Shown piece after piece: positions 28,656-37,462 of a stretch of 63,539 nucleotides of DNA. This DNA comes from CAZJLP01 sp964546955. Its GTDB lineage: Bacteria > Verrucomicrobiota > Verrucomicrobiia > Opitutales > Opitutaceae. The position numbers and the translations under genes are program-made. The notes under the pieces were generated by a model, which was not told where the DNA came from, ran no database searches, and saw only the letters and a program-made list of their open reading frames with translations. The stretch spans positions 1 to 63,539 of the forward strand of contig CAZJLP010000028.1 of assembly GCA_964546955.1 (NCBI GenBank), given 5' to 3'. Within the stretch, counting starts at the first letter, position 1; each line of letters begins with the position of its first letter.

Positions 28656-29040
28656 GGGACACAGAGGCCACAGAGGTCGGAGAGGAGACCACAGAGCGTC
28701 GAGACCAGACAGCACCCAATGGATAAGAAGAAATCACCCGTCTTAGGGAAGCTCCGAAAAACTCCACAAGGAGCAGATCGAGGTAGGGCCGGGCCTCCGG
28801 GACCGGCCGTCGAAGCGGAAATCGCGTCTAACACAACGCGTTCTCACGCCGTTCGGCGCTGCGTAGCAGAGGTTCGTCCGAGCTGCCTGCACGCGACGGC
28901 GAGTCCAGAGGCCTCGCCCTTTCAATCCATCTCGCCGTGGTTTTCAGAGACCCCCGTGATCGAAAACGTGCCCGGGAATTGTGACTCTGTGCCCTCTGTT
29001 TCATCGCTCTGTGGTCTCTGTGTCACCACAGAGCTTCTGG
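28656..29040. repeat. facing CACAGAG arms enclosing element C
   Basis: The left arm at about 28659-28698 has ACACAGAGGCCACAGAGG and GACCACAGAGCG. The right arm at about 28983-29036 has CTCTGTGCCCTCTG, CGCTCTGTGGTCTCTGTG and CACAGAGC, largely the reverse complement of the left. The palindromic element copy C sits between them, making a nested structure. The 582-bp gap (28566-29147) between divergent genes holds no other visible gene. Confidence 0.65.
28782..28920 (-). repeat. palindromic intergenic element, copy C
   Basis: A 139-bp copy starting GGTAGGGCCGGGCCTCCGG and ending GAGGCCTCGCCCT, with internal CCGGCCGTCG and CGACGGCGAGTCC. The core AACGCGTTCTCACGCCG is oriented as in copy B. Confidence 0.72.
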
Positions 29041-29147
29041 TCTTATGGGTCCCGTGAGTTTTTTTGTTGCTAGGAGGAACATTGCATCGCGCGTCGCTGT
29101 TTGTTCATCTTTGTCCCCCTAACCTCGCCCTCGGGGCGCCACTTGCC

Positions 29148-29717
29148 ATGAAATCCTTCTTCATCTTCCTCCTGGGCTTCGCCGCCGGTGCGGCCGGACT
29201 GCATTTTTATTATCAACGCACGCGCACGGTCGAGGTCGACCCGGCTCCAGCGAGCCGACAAGTGGAAGCCCAACCCAGCCGGACGCCGTCCTCGTCGCGC
29301 GTTGAACCCAAATCTTCTCCCGCGGAACCGGCTCCCTCTCTGGCAGACCGCGCGCGGGAGACGGCGGTCACCGCGAAAAACGCGATCAACGACAAACTCG
29401 CCCAGTGGCACCTCACTCCGGAAGAGATCAAGAAGGACCTCGCCGCGCACGGGGAGGTCGTGCGTTCGAAGGCGAAAGACGCGGGCACTTCGATCGCGGA
29501 CGCAACGCTCAACACAAGGATCAAGACCTTCATCAACGCGAAATACGCTTTCGACCCGGAGCTTTCCGCCCGGACGATCGACGTCGAATGCAATCAGGGC
29601 CACGTGACCCTTCGGGGAACAGCTCCTTCCGAAACCTTGATCGGCAAAGCCGTCGCTCTCGCCCTCGAGACCGATGGCGTGGTCGACGTCAAATCCCTCC
29701 TCGTGGTGAAACCCTAG
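29148..29717 (+). CDS. BON-domain exported protein
   Basis: A 189-residue protein with an N-terminal membrane segment (SFFIFLLGFAAGAAGLHFYY), a Pro/Ser-rich linker, a helical part, and a C-terminal BON domain (about 120-189): LNTRIKTFINAKYAFDPEL, then VECNQGHVTLRGTAPSETL and VDVKSLLVV. BON domains bind phospholipid or envelope components; OsmY is the best-known relative. The start is the ATG giving MKSFFIFLL. Possibly an envelope stress protein; specific role not visible. Confidence 0.85.
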   Translation: MKSFFIFLLGFAAGAAGLHFYYQRTRTVEVDPAPASRQVEAQPSRTPSSSRVEPKSSPAEPAPSLADRARETAVTAKNAINDKLAQWHLTPEEIKKDLAAHGEVVRSKAKDAGTSIADATLNTRIKTFINAKYAFDPELSARTIDVECNQGHVTLRGTAPSETLIGKAVALALETDGVVDVKSLLVVKP

Positions 29718-29721
29718 TCGG

Positions 29722-29854
29722 AAGTACCGGGTAGCGAGCATTCGGCAGACTTGCGACGATCGAAGTCCCGAAGGTGACGCTAACGCCGCCAACCAACCCT
29801 GGCGCGGCCAGGTGAATTTTCTACTCGCTACTCGCTTCCCGCTAATCGCTACTT
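29722..29854. repeat. facing TAGCGAG word arrays, second locus
   Basis: GGGTAGCGAG at about 29729-29738 faces CTACTCGCTACTCGCTTCCCG at about 29821-29841, with about 80 bp between. This is the same word pair as at 8669-8840. It fills most of the gap between the BON gene and the DUF1653 gene. Confidence 0.55.
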
Positions 29855-29861
29855 CGGCATC

Positions 29862-30086
29862 ATGGCAAAGGTTGAACCCCGTCCCGGGCGCTATCGCCAC
29901 TACAAGGGGAAGGAGTATCGCGTGCTGGGCCTGGCCCGGCACTCCGAGACGCAGGAGGAGCTGGTCGTGTATCAGCTTTTATACGACGACTTCAGCTGGT
30001 GGGTGCGACCGCGCTCGATGTTTCTCGAGACAGTGGAAATCGAAGGCCGTCGGATGCCGCGCTTCGCTTTCGTGAACGAGCAATAG
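29862..30086 (+). CDS. DUF1653 domain-containing protein
   Basis: A 74-residue small protein whose whole length matches DUF1653: RPGRYRHYKGKEYRVLGLAR, then EELVVYQLLYD, WWVRPRSMFLETVE and PRFAFV. The family is a compact SH3-like beta fold with no established function. ATG at 29862. It stands alone between a repeat array and the glycerate kinase gene. Confidence 0.9.
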   Translation: MAKVEPRPGRYRHYKGKEYRVLGLARHSETQEELVVYQLLYDDFSWWVRPRSMFLETVEIEGRRMPRFAFVNEQ

Positions 30087-30163
30087 GGCGTGTCCTTCAC
30101 TCGCCTGATATTCGCATTTACACCTGAGTCTCGAGGGGCACGCTGACCCTTCTGTCGCCCTCC

Positions 30164-31321
30164 ATGCGCGCGCTCATCGCTTTCGACAAGTTCAAAGACT
30201 CCCTTTCCGCCACTCAGGCCTGCGAACTGACCGCCCGGGTGTTGCGGACAAATCATCGCGATTGGGAACTCGACCTTTGCCCCCTCACCGACGGGGGCGA
30301 AGGTTTCGAGCATATCTTGGGCGGCAGCACCGCGGGGCAGCGGATCGGCTTGCAGGTCAGCGGGCCCCTGGGATCCCTGATGTCGGCCGGTCTTACCCTG
30401 ATCCCCGCGGATTCGGTCCCGCCCCCGGCGCTCGCTCTCCTTCGTATACCTGACGGGCCCCGACGCACCGCACACATCGCGGTGATCGAGATGGCGGTCG
30501 CCAGCGGATTGGCGCTCGTGCCCGAAGCCGCGCGGGATCCCTGGCAGACGACTTCGTATGGGACGGGACAGCTGGTCCGCGCCGCGGCCGAACTCGGCGC
30601 AGCCGCCGTTCTGCTCGGCATTGGGGGCAGTGCGACTCACGATCTTGGACTCGGTGCGCTCTCGGCTCTTGGGCTTGAGTTTAGAACCGAGCGGGGCGAA
30701 AAGCTGCGACATCCGATTCCCGCGCACTGGTCCAAGATTGTTCGGATCGAGGGCGAGCCTTTCACCGCCCTGCCCTCCATTCGCATCGCCTGCGACGTTA
30801 CAAATCCTCTGCTTGGCCCGCGCGGGGCCGCGGCCGTTTACGCCCCGCAAAAAGGACTGACGGCCGACCGATACCAGGAGCTGGAGGCAGAGTCTGAACG
30901 GTTGGCCCGGTTACTCTGCGCACACTGCCGTCAACCCGACTCGCTCGCCGAGCTTCCGGGGACTGGGGCCGCGGGAGGAATCTCTTTCGGCCTCATGTGC
31001 GCGACCGGAGCGTCGCTGCTTCCCGGATTCGATTTGGTCTCGGCTTGGCTGGACCTGGACCGGCGCATCGCACGGGCGGACATCGTTATCACCGGGGAAG
31101 GACGATTCGACCAAAGTTCCCTGAGTGGCAAGGGACCGGGCGCGATCGCGATGCGCGCCCTCGCGCTGGGCAAAACGACGCACGTTTTTGCCGGGCGGGT
31201 GCAGATTTCCGAACAGCGAGGGCTGCATGCGCACGCAATCACGCCGCCGGAAATGAACCTGCCGGAGGCGCTCCGACGCGGGGCGGACAATCTCGCGGAT
31301 GCGGTGAGGCGGGTGATTTAA
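30164..31321 (+). CDS. glycerate kinase (GarK/GlxK family)
   Basis: A 385-residue enzyme that phosphorylates glycerate with ATP, giving 2-phosphoglycerate in this family. Conserved stretches: MRALIAFDKFKDSLSA, DLCPLTDGGEGF, ATGLALVPEA-like (ASGLALVPEA), TSYGTGQLV, LGIGGSATHDLGLGALSALG, TNPLLGPRGAA.VYAPQKG and TGEGRFDQSSLSGKGPGAIA. Length and motif order are those of the family. No other glycerate or glyoxylate gene is adjacent. The neighbour downstream is a secreted NamZ-like protein, with no obvious pathway link. Confidence 0.94.
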   Translation: MRALIAFDKFKDSLSATQACELTARVLRTNHRDWELDLCPLTDGGEGFEHILGGSTAGQRIGLQVSGPLGSLMSAGLTLIPADSVPPPALALLRIPDGPRRTAHIAVIEMAVASGLALVPEAARDPWQTTSYGTGQLVRAAAELGAAAVLLGIGGSATHDLGLGALSALGLEFRTERGEKLRHPIPAHWSKIVRIEGEPFTALPSIRIACDVTNPLLGPRGAAAVYAPQKGLTADRYQELEAESERLARLLCAHCRQPDSLAELPGTGAAGGISFGLMCATGASLLPGFDLVSAWLDLDRRIARADIVITGEGRFDQSSLSGKGPGAIAMRALALGKTTHVFAGRVQISEQRGLHAHAITPPEMNLPEALRRGADNLADAVRRVI

Positions 31322-31393
31322 GCCGGAGCGGCGGGTCAGAAATCACACGTTCCCGCTCGACGGCGCGGCCGGTCCTCGCACAGTGAACGGCGA

Positions 31394-32803
31394 ATGCCCG
31401 TCTTGCGCCGCCTGCCCCGGTTTTCTCTTTTCCTCGCGCTGGGTTGGATGTTTTTCGCCTTGAGCGGATGCGAAACGCCGCCCTCGACGCCGACCAAAAA
31501 GCCAGCGAATGTGCGCCCACCGCAACGCCCTGCTGCGTCCAGCGCAGCGAGCGAGGCCGCCAAAGCGCCCGCACCTGCGACAAATGGCACGCCCGCAGGG
31601 AGCCCGACGTTCACACCCTCTGTCATGCTCGGCATCGATGTGCTGGCGGCGCAAAATTTTGCGCCGCTTGCCGGCAAACGCGTGGGCCTCTTGACCCACC
31701 AGGCGGGCACCAATCGCCTCGGGGTGGCCACGGTCGAGATCCTTCGCCGCGCACCAGCAGTGAAGTTAGTCTCATTGTTCGGCGTGGAACACGGCATTCA
31801 CGGCACTATTCCTGCAGGGCAGAATTATCAGGATCACCGGGACCAGAGGACCGGGCTGCCCGTCCTCTCCCTTTACAATGGAAAATCGCGGAAACCTTCC
31901 AAATCCCAGCTCCAAGGTTTGGACGCGCTGGTGCTGGACCTACAGGACATCGGATCCCGGAGCTATACGTACATCAGCGCGATGCGTCTGGCGATGGAGG
32001 CTTGCTTCGAGCAGGGCATCGAGCTCGTGGTGCTCGACCGCCCGAATCCGCTGGGCGGCTACAAAGTCTCGGGGCCGATCATGGACGATCAATACCGCAG
32101 TTATGTAGGGGCATTCCCAATACCTTATGTCCATGGCCTGACGATGGGAGAGCTCGCCCGCTTCGCCGCGGCCACCCCGGGGGTTTTGGACGTTTCCGAA
32201 GCGGTGCGGCAACAAGGCAAGCTCACCGTCATTTCGATGCGCGGATGGCGCCGGTCCATGCGCTGGCCGGAAACGGGTCTTACCTTCGTTCCCACGTCGC
32301 CCTATGTCAGGGACTTTGCGGCCTGCGTGGGCTACGCGATGACCGGCCTCGGCTGTGAATTGGGCGGTTTTTCCCATGGAATCGGCACCCAGCACCCCTT
32401 TCGGGGACTCTTCTTCGAAGGCAAGACCGGCGAAACATTGATCCGCGAACTCGAAGCGCTGAGGCTGCCCGGTCTCGCCTATCACAAGATTTCCGTGACC
32501 AACAAGAAAGGGCAGCCCGCGACGGGGGTGTTGGTGGCGGTGACCGATTGGGACGACTGGCGACCCACAGACTTGAGTTTTCATCTCATGCGTCTGGCGT
32601 GCCGGTTCAACGGCAGAAACGTTTTCAATAGCCCGGACATCACGCCGACCTCCCTCTTCACCAAACTGGTCGGGTCGCACGAGTTTCTAACGGCCCTCAA
32701 GCGCGATGGCGCGCGTCTGGACGTGGAGGGCTTCTGTCGCGACTGGGCGCGGCGAAACGCGGCCTATCAGCAGCAGATAAAGCGGTTCTGGCTTTACCAG
32801 TAA
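31394..32803 (+). CDS. DUF1343 / NamZ-like exo-beta-N-acetylmuramidase lipoprotein
   Basis: A 469-residue exported protein. A signal peptide with lipobox (FALSGC, Cys about 28) implies a lipoprotein. A Pro/Ala linker follows to about residue 75, then the DUF1343 domain: LGIDVLAAQNFAPLAGKRVG, LTHQAGTN, VSLFGVEHGIHG, LPVLSLYNG, ALVLDLQDIGSRSYTYIS and VVLDRPNPLGG. NamZ members remove terminal MurNAc from peptidoglycan fragments. The gene has its own ATG 73 bp after the glycerate kinase stop. A role in cell-wall recycling is likely from family knowledge. Confidence 0.9.
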   Translation: MPVLRRLPRFSLFLALGWMFFALSGCETPPSTPTKKPANVRPPQRPAASSAASEAAKAPAPATNGTPAGSPTFTPSVMLGIDVLAAQNFAPLAGKRVGLLTHQAGTNRLGVATVEILRRAPAVKLVSLFGVEHGIHGTIPAGQNYQDHRDQRTGLPVLSLYNGKSRKPSKSQLQGLDALVLDLQDIGSRSYTYISAMRLAMEACFEQGIELVVLDRPNPLGGYKVSGPIMDDQYRSYVGAFPIPYVHGLTMGELARFAAATPGVLDVSEAVRQQGKLTVISMRGWRRSMRWPETGLTFVPTSPYVRDFAACVGYAMTGLGCELGGFSHGIGTQHPFRGLFFEGKTGETLIRELEALRLPGLAYHKISVTNKKGQPATGVLVAVTDWDDWRPTDLSFHLMRLACRFNGRNVFNSPDITPTSLFTKLVGSHEFLTALKRDGARLDVEGFCRDWARRNAAYQQQIKRFWLYQ

Positions 32804-32890
32804 GTTCACACGGAAAAACCGCGGTTCTGTGTTTCGGGATTAGCGCAGAGTGGCGAAAATTAGCGTTCCCGTCCCGCCCCGCCCTCCCCC

Positions 32891-33604
32891 CTACTTCCCT
32901 GGACGGAAATTGAAAACCTGCCGCGCCTTCACCAGCACGGGTTTCCCTTGGCGGGTCGGAGGTTCGAACCGCCACTGCTTCAACGCCCCGACGGCGGCAG
33001 CGGCCAGCTCCGGTTGGTCGATGGCGAGAACCGCCGGCATTCGCACCGCGCCCTTCTCGTCGATGTAGAATTCCACGGTCGCCGAGCCGGCGGCACCGCG
33101 GGCGGCCATCGCGGAAGAATACTGAGGCTGCGGCGCGACCACGAGACTGGGGATGCGATCCAATTCCCTCACGGTGCACGGGCGGTAATTTTCGTCCCGC
33201 GTAAAACGAGCGCGAAGGTGGGTGTCCATGTCCACGGTCACGATACCCATTCCTCGTTCTTCGAAATAGAAGTTCACCTCCACTTGGGCCGTGACCGGCT
33301 GGCCGCGCAAGACGGCGGGCTCAAAGCGCCACCGTTTGAGTGCGTATTCAGCCGACTCGGCGAACAGTCGATGACTGTAGGCGACGATCAAGTAGTCACT
33401 CAGGACGCCCGTATCGTCCACTTCGATCACGGCCCGCACGGTGCCCTCCTGGACATTAAGCTCGCGCAGCCGCAGCGGGTACGCGGGCGCTTCGGTCTGA
33501 TGGATCGTCAACGGCTTGCGGTCAGCCGAGACATCGACAACTGCGCCGAAGGCCGAGACGGCGATCGGCACGGACATTACCACTGCACGCCACAACGTGT
33601 TCAT
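32891..33604 (-). CDS. exported protein with two TonB C-terminal-type domains
   Basis: A 237-residue protein with signal peptide (VVMSVPIAVSAFGAVVDVSA). Two TonB_C-like units occur in tandem. The first ends SAEYALKRWRFEPAVLRGQPV and the second ends VGALKQWRFEPPTRQGKPV, each preceded by 'G.V.....ID..G.v' strands. There is no Pro-rich periplasm-spanning region as in true TonB, so energy transduction is doubtful. It may use the TonB-like fold for protein-protein contact in the periplasm. Convergent with the NamZ-like gene. Confidence 0.8.
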   Translation of the reverse strand: MNTLWRAVVMSVPIAVSAFGAVVDVSADRKPLTIHQTEAPAYPLRLRELNVQEGTVRAVIEVDDTGVLSDYLIVAYSHRLFAESAEYALKRWRFEPAVLRGQPVTAQVEVNFYFEERGMGIVTVDMDTHLRARFTRDENYRPCTVRELDRIPSLVVAPQPQYSSAMAARGAAGSATVEFYIDEKGAVRMPAVLAIDQPELAAAAVGALKQWRFEPPTRQGKPVLVKARQVFNFRPGK

Positions 33605-33667
33605 GGCTTAGGCTATCACAGGGCAGCTGAGATTCAAAAGCGAAGTGAAGCGGGCAGTAGTAATCTT

Positions 33668-34708
33668 TCACTCAGCTCGTTTGAGGGTCTTCCCCACGTT
33701 CCAGGTGCCGTCGAGGAGCAAGGCATTGGGGAAGTCGGGCAACCCCACTTCGTTACGTTCGATCAGCCCACCCAAAAGATCCACCGCTCGCGCCCCCAAC
33801 AATTCTGCGTTCTGGTAGATTCCCGCAATGGGGTCGCCCAGGGCGGGACAGCTCAGGTTTACCACGCCGATATCCCGGGGCACTTGCAGCCCCCATTCCT
33901 GAAACCACTCCATCAGCTGCGAAGGCGAAGGAGCGATCACTACGTCAGGTTTCTGCTCCTCAAACCAGGGACGAACCGCCTCCTTACCCCACACATCCGC
34001 GAGCAAAGCCTCGAGCCGGCGCGCTTTCGGCAGCTCACGCTGTTTGATCAGGTATGCGGCGAGCCAGCGCTGTTGAACCTTGAGATTGGTCGATGCGCTC
34101 AACGCCAGGCCGATGCGCCGGTATCCCAGTTTGAGGCATTCTTCCATCGCGATCACCATCGAATGGAAATGGTCGCTTGAGACGCGGTGGAGGGCGGGCT
34201 CGGAAACGGAGAAGCCCATGGTGACCACGCAGAATCGGTCCCAGGACAGCTCGAGCTTCGCACCGGCGCTCGGCAATGGCGCCAGCAGCACGCCGCGGAT
34301 TCCGCGGGAGTAGAGCATCTCGCTGAACCGCCGCGGGGTCATATCGCGTTCTCGCAGCCAGAACTCCTGCAACGAAAAGCCGAGGTATTCGGCCCGGGCT
34401 TTCGCCCCCTCGTACAACTGGCGAAAAATCGGCGTGGGCGTTTTGCGCCAGCCGTCCCGGGTCGGGAAACTGGTCGCAAAGGCGAGCACGGGACTGTGCG
34501 AAGGAAGCTGTCCCTGACGGCGCGCGCGCATCAGCGCCCGGACATACGGATTTGGGCGGTAATTCAACTGCGCGACGGCCGCTCGGACCCGCTCCTTGGT
34601 GGGATTCGAGATCAGGGGGCTGTTTCTGAGGGTCAGTGAGACCGTGGCGGTGGTGACACCAGCCAACCGGGCGACATCTCGCATCGAAACGGTTTCACCT
34701 CGCTTCAT
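33668..34708 (-). CDS. LacI family transcriptional regulator
   Basis: A 346-residue regulator. The HTH is at residues 8-30 (SMRDVARLAGVTTATVSLTL), with the hinge helix region NYRPNPYVRALMRARRQ. The rest is a periplasmic-binding-protein-like ligand domain (for example PVLAFATSFPTRDGW, KLGYRRIGLALSAS, DIGVVNLSCP). It is divergent from the sugar isomerase/oxidoreductase genes, and a perfect palindrome lies in the shared gap, so control of those genes is the simplest reading. Ligand unknown, probably a sugar. Confidence 0.93.
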   Translation of the reverse strand: MKRGETVSMRDVARLAGVTTATVSLTLRNSPLISNPTKERVRAAVAQLNYRPNPYVRALMRARRQGQLPSHSPVLAFATSFPTRDGWRKTPTPIFRQLYEGAKARAEYLGFSLQEFWLRERDMTPRRFSEMLYSRGIRGVLLAPLPSAGAKLELSWDRFCVVTMGFSVSEPALHRVSSDHFHSMVIAMEECLKLGYRRIGLALSASTNLKVQQRWLAAYLIKQRELPKARRLEALLADVWGKEAVRPWFEEQKPDVVIAPSPSQLMEWFQEWGLQVPRDIGVVNLSCPALGDPIAGIYQNAELLGARAVDLLGGLIERNEVGLPDFPNALLLDGTWNVGKTLKRAE

Positions 34709-34840
34709 TTAACAATGTAAATATCACGTCGCTTTCCGTCGCAATCCACAATTTCGTAGTGTCCGAATGCTTCGCAAAGGCGAGGTGTGCGCCGTCCAGG
34801 GCCGCGTTCTTACCCAGTTTTTCCACCCTTTCTACGCTGC

Positions 34841-34862
34841 CGTTTGCCTTCACCGGCAAACG
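34841..34862. promoter_or_regulatory. perfect palindrome, candidate operator
   Basis: CGTTTGCC and GGCAAACG (8-bp arms) separated by TTCACC, 133 bp upstream of the LacI-family start and 318 bp upstream of the isomerase start. The symmetry fits either an operator or an RNA hairpin; no footprint evidence is available from sequence alone. Confidence 0.35.
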
Positions 34863-34980
34863 ATGACGTCGAAAAAGCTGTCACGCCTGCGTCGAGTTTA
34901 GCCAGTAAGGGGGTATTGTAGATGTAGGCGTGTCGGTTTTCTGCGGCCATCGGTTCACTCCGGTGGCCGCAGGCATTTTA

Positions 34981-35002
34981 GGGGGTCGGGGTCGGGGTCG
35001 GG
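34981..35002 (+). other. G-quadruplex-type motif
   Basis: Four runs of 5, 4, 4 and 3 guanines, each separated by TC, lie on the plus strand. This fits the G3+N1-7 rule for an intramolecular quadruplex with 2-nt loops. It is 178 bp upstream of the sugar isomerase start. Confidence 0.6.
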
Positions 35003-35018
35003 CCGACAAATCGTTCTG

Positions 35019-35131
35019 GTTCTCCTACTCTTACTCGTTCTCGTTCCCCAATGTAGTGCATTCCTGCGATCATGGCGTTCACGATCGGCGACATTGCAGA
35101 GACGAGAACGAGTAAGAGTAGGAGAACGAGA
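35019..35131. repeat. long inverted repeat, CTACTCTTACTCGTTCTC
   Basis: A perfect inverted pair of at least 26 bp: GTTCTCCTACTCTTACTCG... at about 35019-35045 and its reverse complement at about 35101-35127, with about 55 bp between. The arms are made of short pyrimidine-rich words on one strand. The inner segment contains GTTCACGATCGGCGAC. It lies just before the isomerase gene. Confidence 0.75.
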
Positions 35132-35179
35132 ACAATTGCGGAGTTGCCAGCAGGAATAGGCGGAAGAAAGATCCGAAAC

Positions 35180-36226
35180 ATGCCCCGCCCCGTCACACTC
35201 TTCACCGGCCAATGGGCCGACTTGTCGCTGGAAAAGTTAGCGCCGCTGGCCAAGGCGATGGGTTATGACGGGCTCGAGCTCGCCTGTTGGGGCGATCACT
35301 TCGATGTCGAGCAAGCTGCCGCGTCTCCCGCGTATGTTGCAAAAACTTGGGAGCTTCTGAACGACAATGGCCTCACCTGCCACGCCATCTCGAATCACTT
35401 GGTCGGGCAGGCCGTCTGCGACCTGATCGATGCGCGCCACCAGTCCATTCTTCCGGCCGATGTTTGGGGAGACGGACAGCCCGAGGGCGTGCGACAGCGC
35501 GCCGCGCAAAAACTCATCACCACGGCGCGAGCCGCGCGCGCGTTTTTCGATGCGGAACCCGCCACGGCCTCCTCTTCCCGCCCCCTGCCCGCCGTCGTCA
35601 ACGGGTTCACCGGCTCCTCGATCTGGCACTCTCTTTATGCCTTCCCTCCGACGCCTCAGGAATACTGGCAGGCCGGCTTTGACGATTTCGCCCGGCGCTT
35701 TCTGCCTATTCTCGACGCATTCGATCGCCTCGACGTAAATTTCGCGCTGGAAGTGCATCCGACCGAAATTGCCTTCGATCTCGCGACCGCGGCGCGCGCC
35801 CTTGAAGCCGTGCGCGGACACCGGCGATTCGGCTTCAACTTCGATCCGTCGCATCTCGCGTACCAGGGAGTCGACTATGTACAATTCATCCGCGCCTTCG
35901 CCCCCCGCATCTTTCACGTCCACGTCAAAGACGTATGGTGGGGGCACGGGGACGGCACGGTCGGCATTTTCGGGGGTCACACCTCGTTTGGGGACAGTCG
36001 CCGGCATTGGGATTTTCGCTCTCCGGGACGAGGTGACATCCGTTTTGAGGACATCATCGTCGCGCTCAACGACGTCGGCTACCGGGGCCCCCTTTCAGTG
36101 GAATGGGAAGACGTGCGGATGGATCGCGAGCACGGCGCGACCGAAGCGGCGGCCTTCGTCCGGCGGCTCGACTTCCCCCCCAGCGCGCAAGCGTTCGATG
36201 CCGCGTTCGCGCAGAAGAAAAACTAA
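35180..36226 (+). CDS. sugar phosphate isomerase/epimerase (TIM barrel)
   Basis: A 348-residue xylose-isomerase-like TIM barrel protein. Visible are GYDGLELACWGDHFDVE at the N-terminus, ALEVHPTEIAFD (metal-ligand Glu/His), GFNFDPSHLAYQGVD, FHVHVKDV and PLSVEWEDVRMDREHG (final metal-ligand Glu). The start is the ATG giving MPRPVTLFTGQW; the longer frame is encoded by the inverted repeat and is not protein-like. It is followed 51 bp later by an oxidoreductase, a pairing typical of sugar or inositol-like catabolism. Substrate unknown. Confidence 0.88.
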   Translation: MPRPVTLFTGQWADLSLEKLAPLAKAMGYDGLELACWGDHFDVEQAAASPAYVAKTWELLNDNGLTCHAISNHLVGQAVCDLIDARHQSILPADVWGDGQPEGVRQRAAQKLITTARAARAFFDAEPATASSSRPLPAVVNGFTGSSIWHSLYAFPPTPQEYWQAGFDDFARRFLPILDAFDRLDVNFALEVHPTEIAFDLATAARALEAVRGHRRFGFNFDPSHLAYQGVDYVQFIRAFAPRIFHVHVKDVWWGHGDGTVGIFGGHTSFGDSRRHWDFRSPGRGDIRFEDIIVALNDVGYRGPLSVEWEDVRMDREHGATEAAAFVRRLDFPPSAQAFDAAFAQKKN

Positions 36227-36277
36227 AAAACCGCTCCTACGATTTCACTACCGTTTGAGGTATCGCACTGAGCAATC

Positions 36278-37449
36278 ATGAAACGTAAACTTCGCTTTGG
36301 AATGATCGGGGGCGGGCGCGGCGCCTTTATCGGGGCCGTCCATCGCATCGTGGCGATCATGGATGGTCGCGCCGAACTTGTGGCCGGCGCCTTTTCGTCG
36401 GACCCCGACCGCTCGGCTCAATCCGGCCGCGAGCTGGGGCTGGACCCGAACCGGGTCTACGCGGACTACGAACAAATGGCTGCGGCTGAAGCCATCCGGC
36501 CGGTTGTCGAACGGCTCGATTTCGTGGTCATCGTCACGCCCAATCACCAGCACTTTCCTCCGGCCAAGCGTTTCCTGGAAGCCGGCTTCGCCGTGGTCTG
36601 CGACAAACCCCTCTGCCTCAGCCTGGCCGAAGCGAAAGCATTGCGCGCCGTCGTGAGGAAAACAGGCAGGATTTTCGTCCTCACTCACAACTACACGGGA
36701 AATGCCATGGTCAAGGAAGCGCGCCTGCGCGTGCGCCGCGGCGACCTGGGTCCCGTGCGAAAAATTGTCGTTGAATATTCGCAAGGCTGGCTCTCGACCG
36801 CCGTGGAGAAAACCGGAAACAAGCAGGCGATTTGGCGCGCCGATCCGAAAAAATCGGGGCCCGTGGGCTGCATGGGCGATATCGGAACGCACGCTGAGAA
36901 TCTCGCCCGCTATATCACCGGCCTGGAAATCGAGGAAGTCTGCGCGGAGTTTACGACTTTCGTCAAAGGTCGGCAGCTCGAAGACGACGCGAACATCCTG
37001 CTGCGCTATCGCGGAGGAGCGAAAGGCGTCATGCACACATCGCAGATCTGCGTTGGCGAGGAGAACAATCTGAATATTCGAATCTACGGCACGAAGGCGT
37101 CGCTGGAATGGCACCAGGAGCATCCGAACGAGCTCGTCGTGAAATATCCCGATCGTCCGCGCGAGATTGTGCGGCGCGGCAATGGGTACGTCAGCGCTGT
37201 CGCGAAATCCTTCACCCGTATCCCGGCGGGGCATCCCGAGGGTTATCTCGAAGCGTTCGCCAATCTCTATGTGGAGGCAATTCGAGCGATCGAAGCGCAT
37301 CAGACGGGCAAACGACTCCCCAACGATCTCGATTATCCGACCGTCGACGACGGCGTGTACGGCATGGCATTCATCGAAACGGTCGTNNNNNNNNNNNNNN
37401 NAAAAGTGCGGCTCGCGGAGGGAAATGGACAAAGATGGCGGCGCGGTGA
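36278..37449 (+). CDS. Gfo/Idh/MocA family oxidoreductase (gap near 3' end)
   Basis: About 390 residues. The Rossmann NAD(P) motif is GMIGGGRGAFIGAVHR, the catalytic-region lysine lies in VVCDKPLCLSLAEAKAL, and the C-terminal domain has GPVGCMGDIGTHAENLARY. A 15-N gap (37387-37401) follows GMAFIETV. In the frame read straight through, the tail is nonsense to 37543. In another frame it reads KSAARGGKWTKMAAR and stops at 37447-37449, which is the normal end of this family, so I end the gene there. Probably acts with the isomerase on a sugar or polyol. Confidence 0.87.
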
Positions 37450-37462
37450 GGCACAGGGGAAA

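Larger units (their letters stand above)
34709..35179. other. 471-bp divergent control region
   Basis: This gap contains, in order, the palindrome at 34841-34862 and a 9-bp-arm hairpin (CTGCGGCCA / TGGCCGCAG, 34941-34972) followed by ATTTTA. A G-run tract at 34981-35002 follows, then a facing pair of CTCGTTCTC arrays. No gene is visible. The hairpin with its short T-run could act as an attenuator for the downstream isomerase operon. Confidence 0.45.

Noticed and set aside
32961..32973. GGTTCGAACCGCC, like a tRNA T-arm
   Set aside because: It lies inside the TonB-like coding sequence and no acceptor or anticodon stem can be drawn around it.
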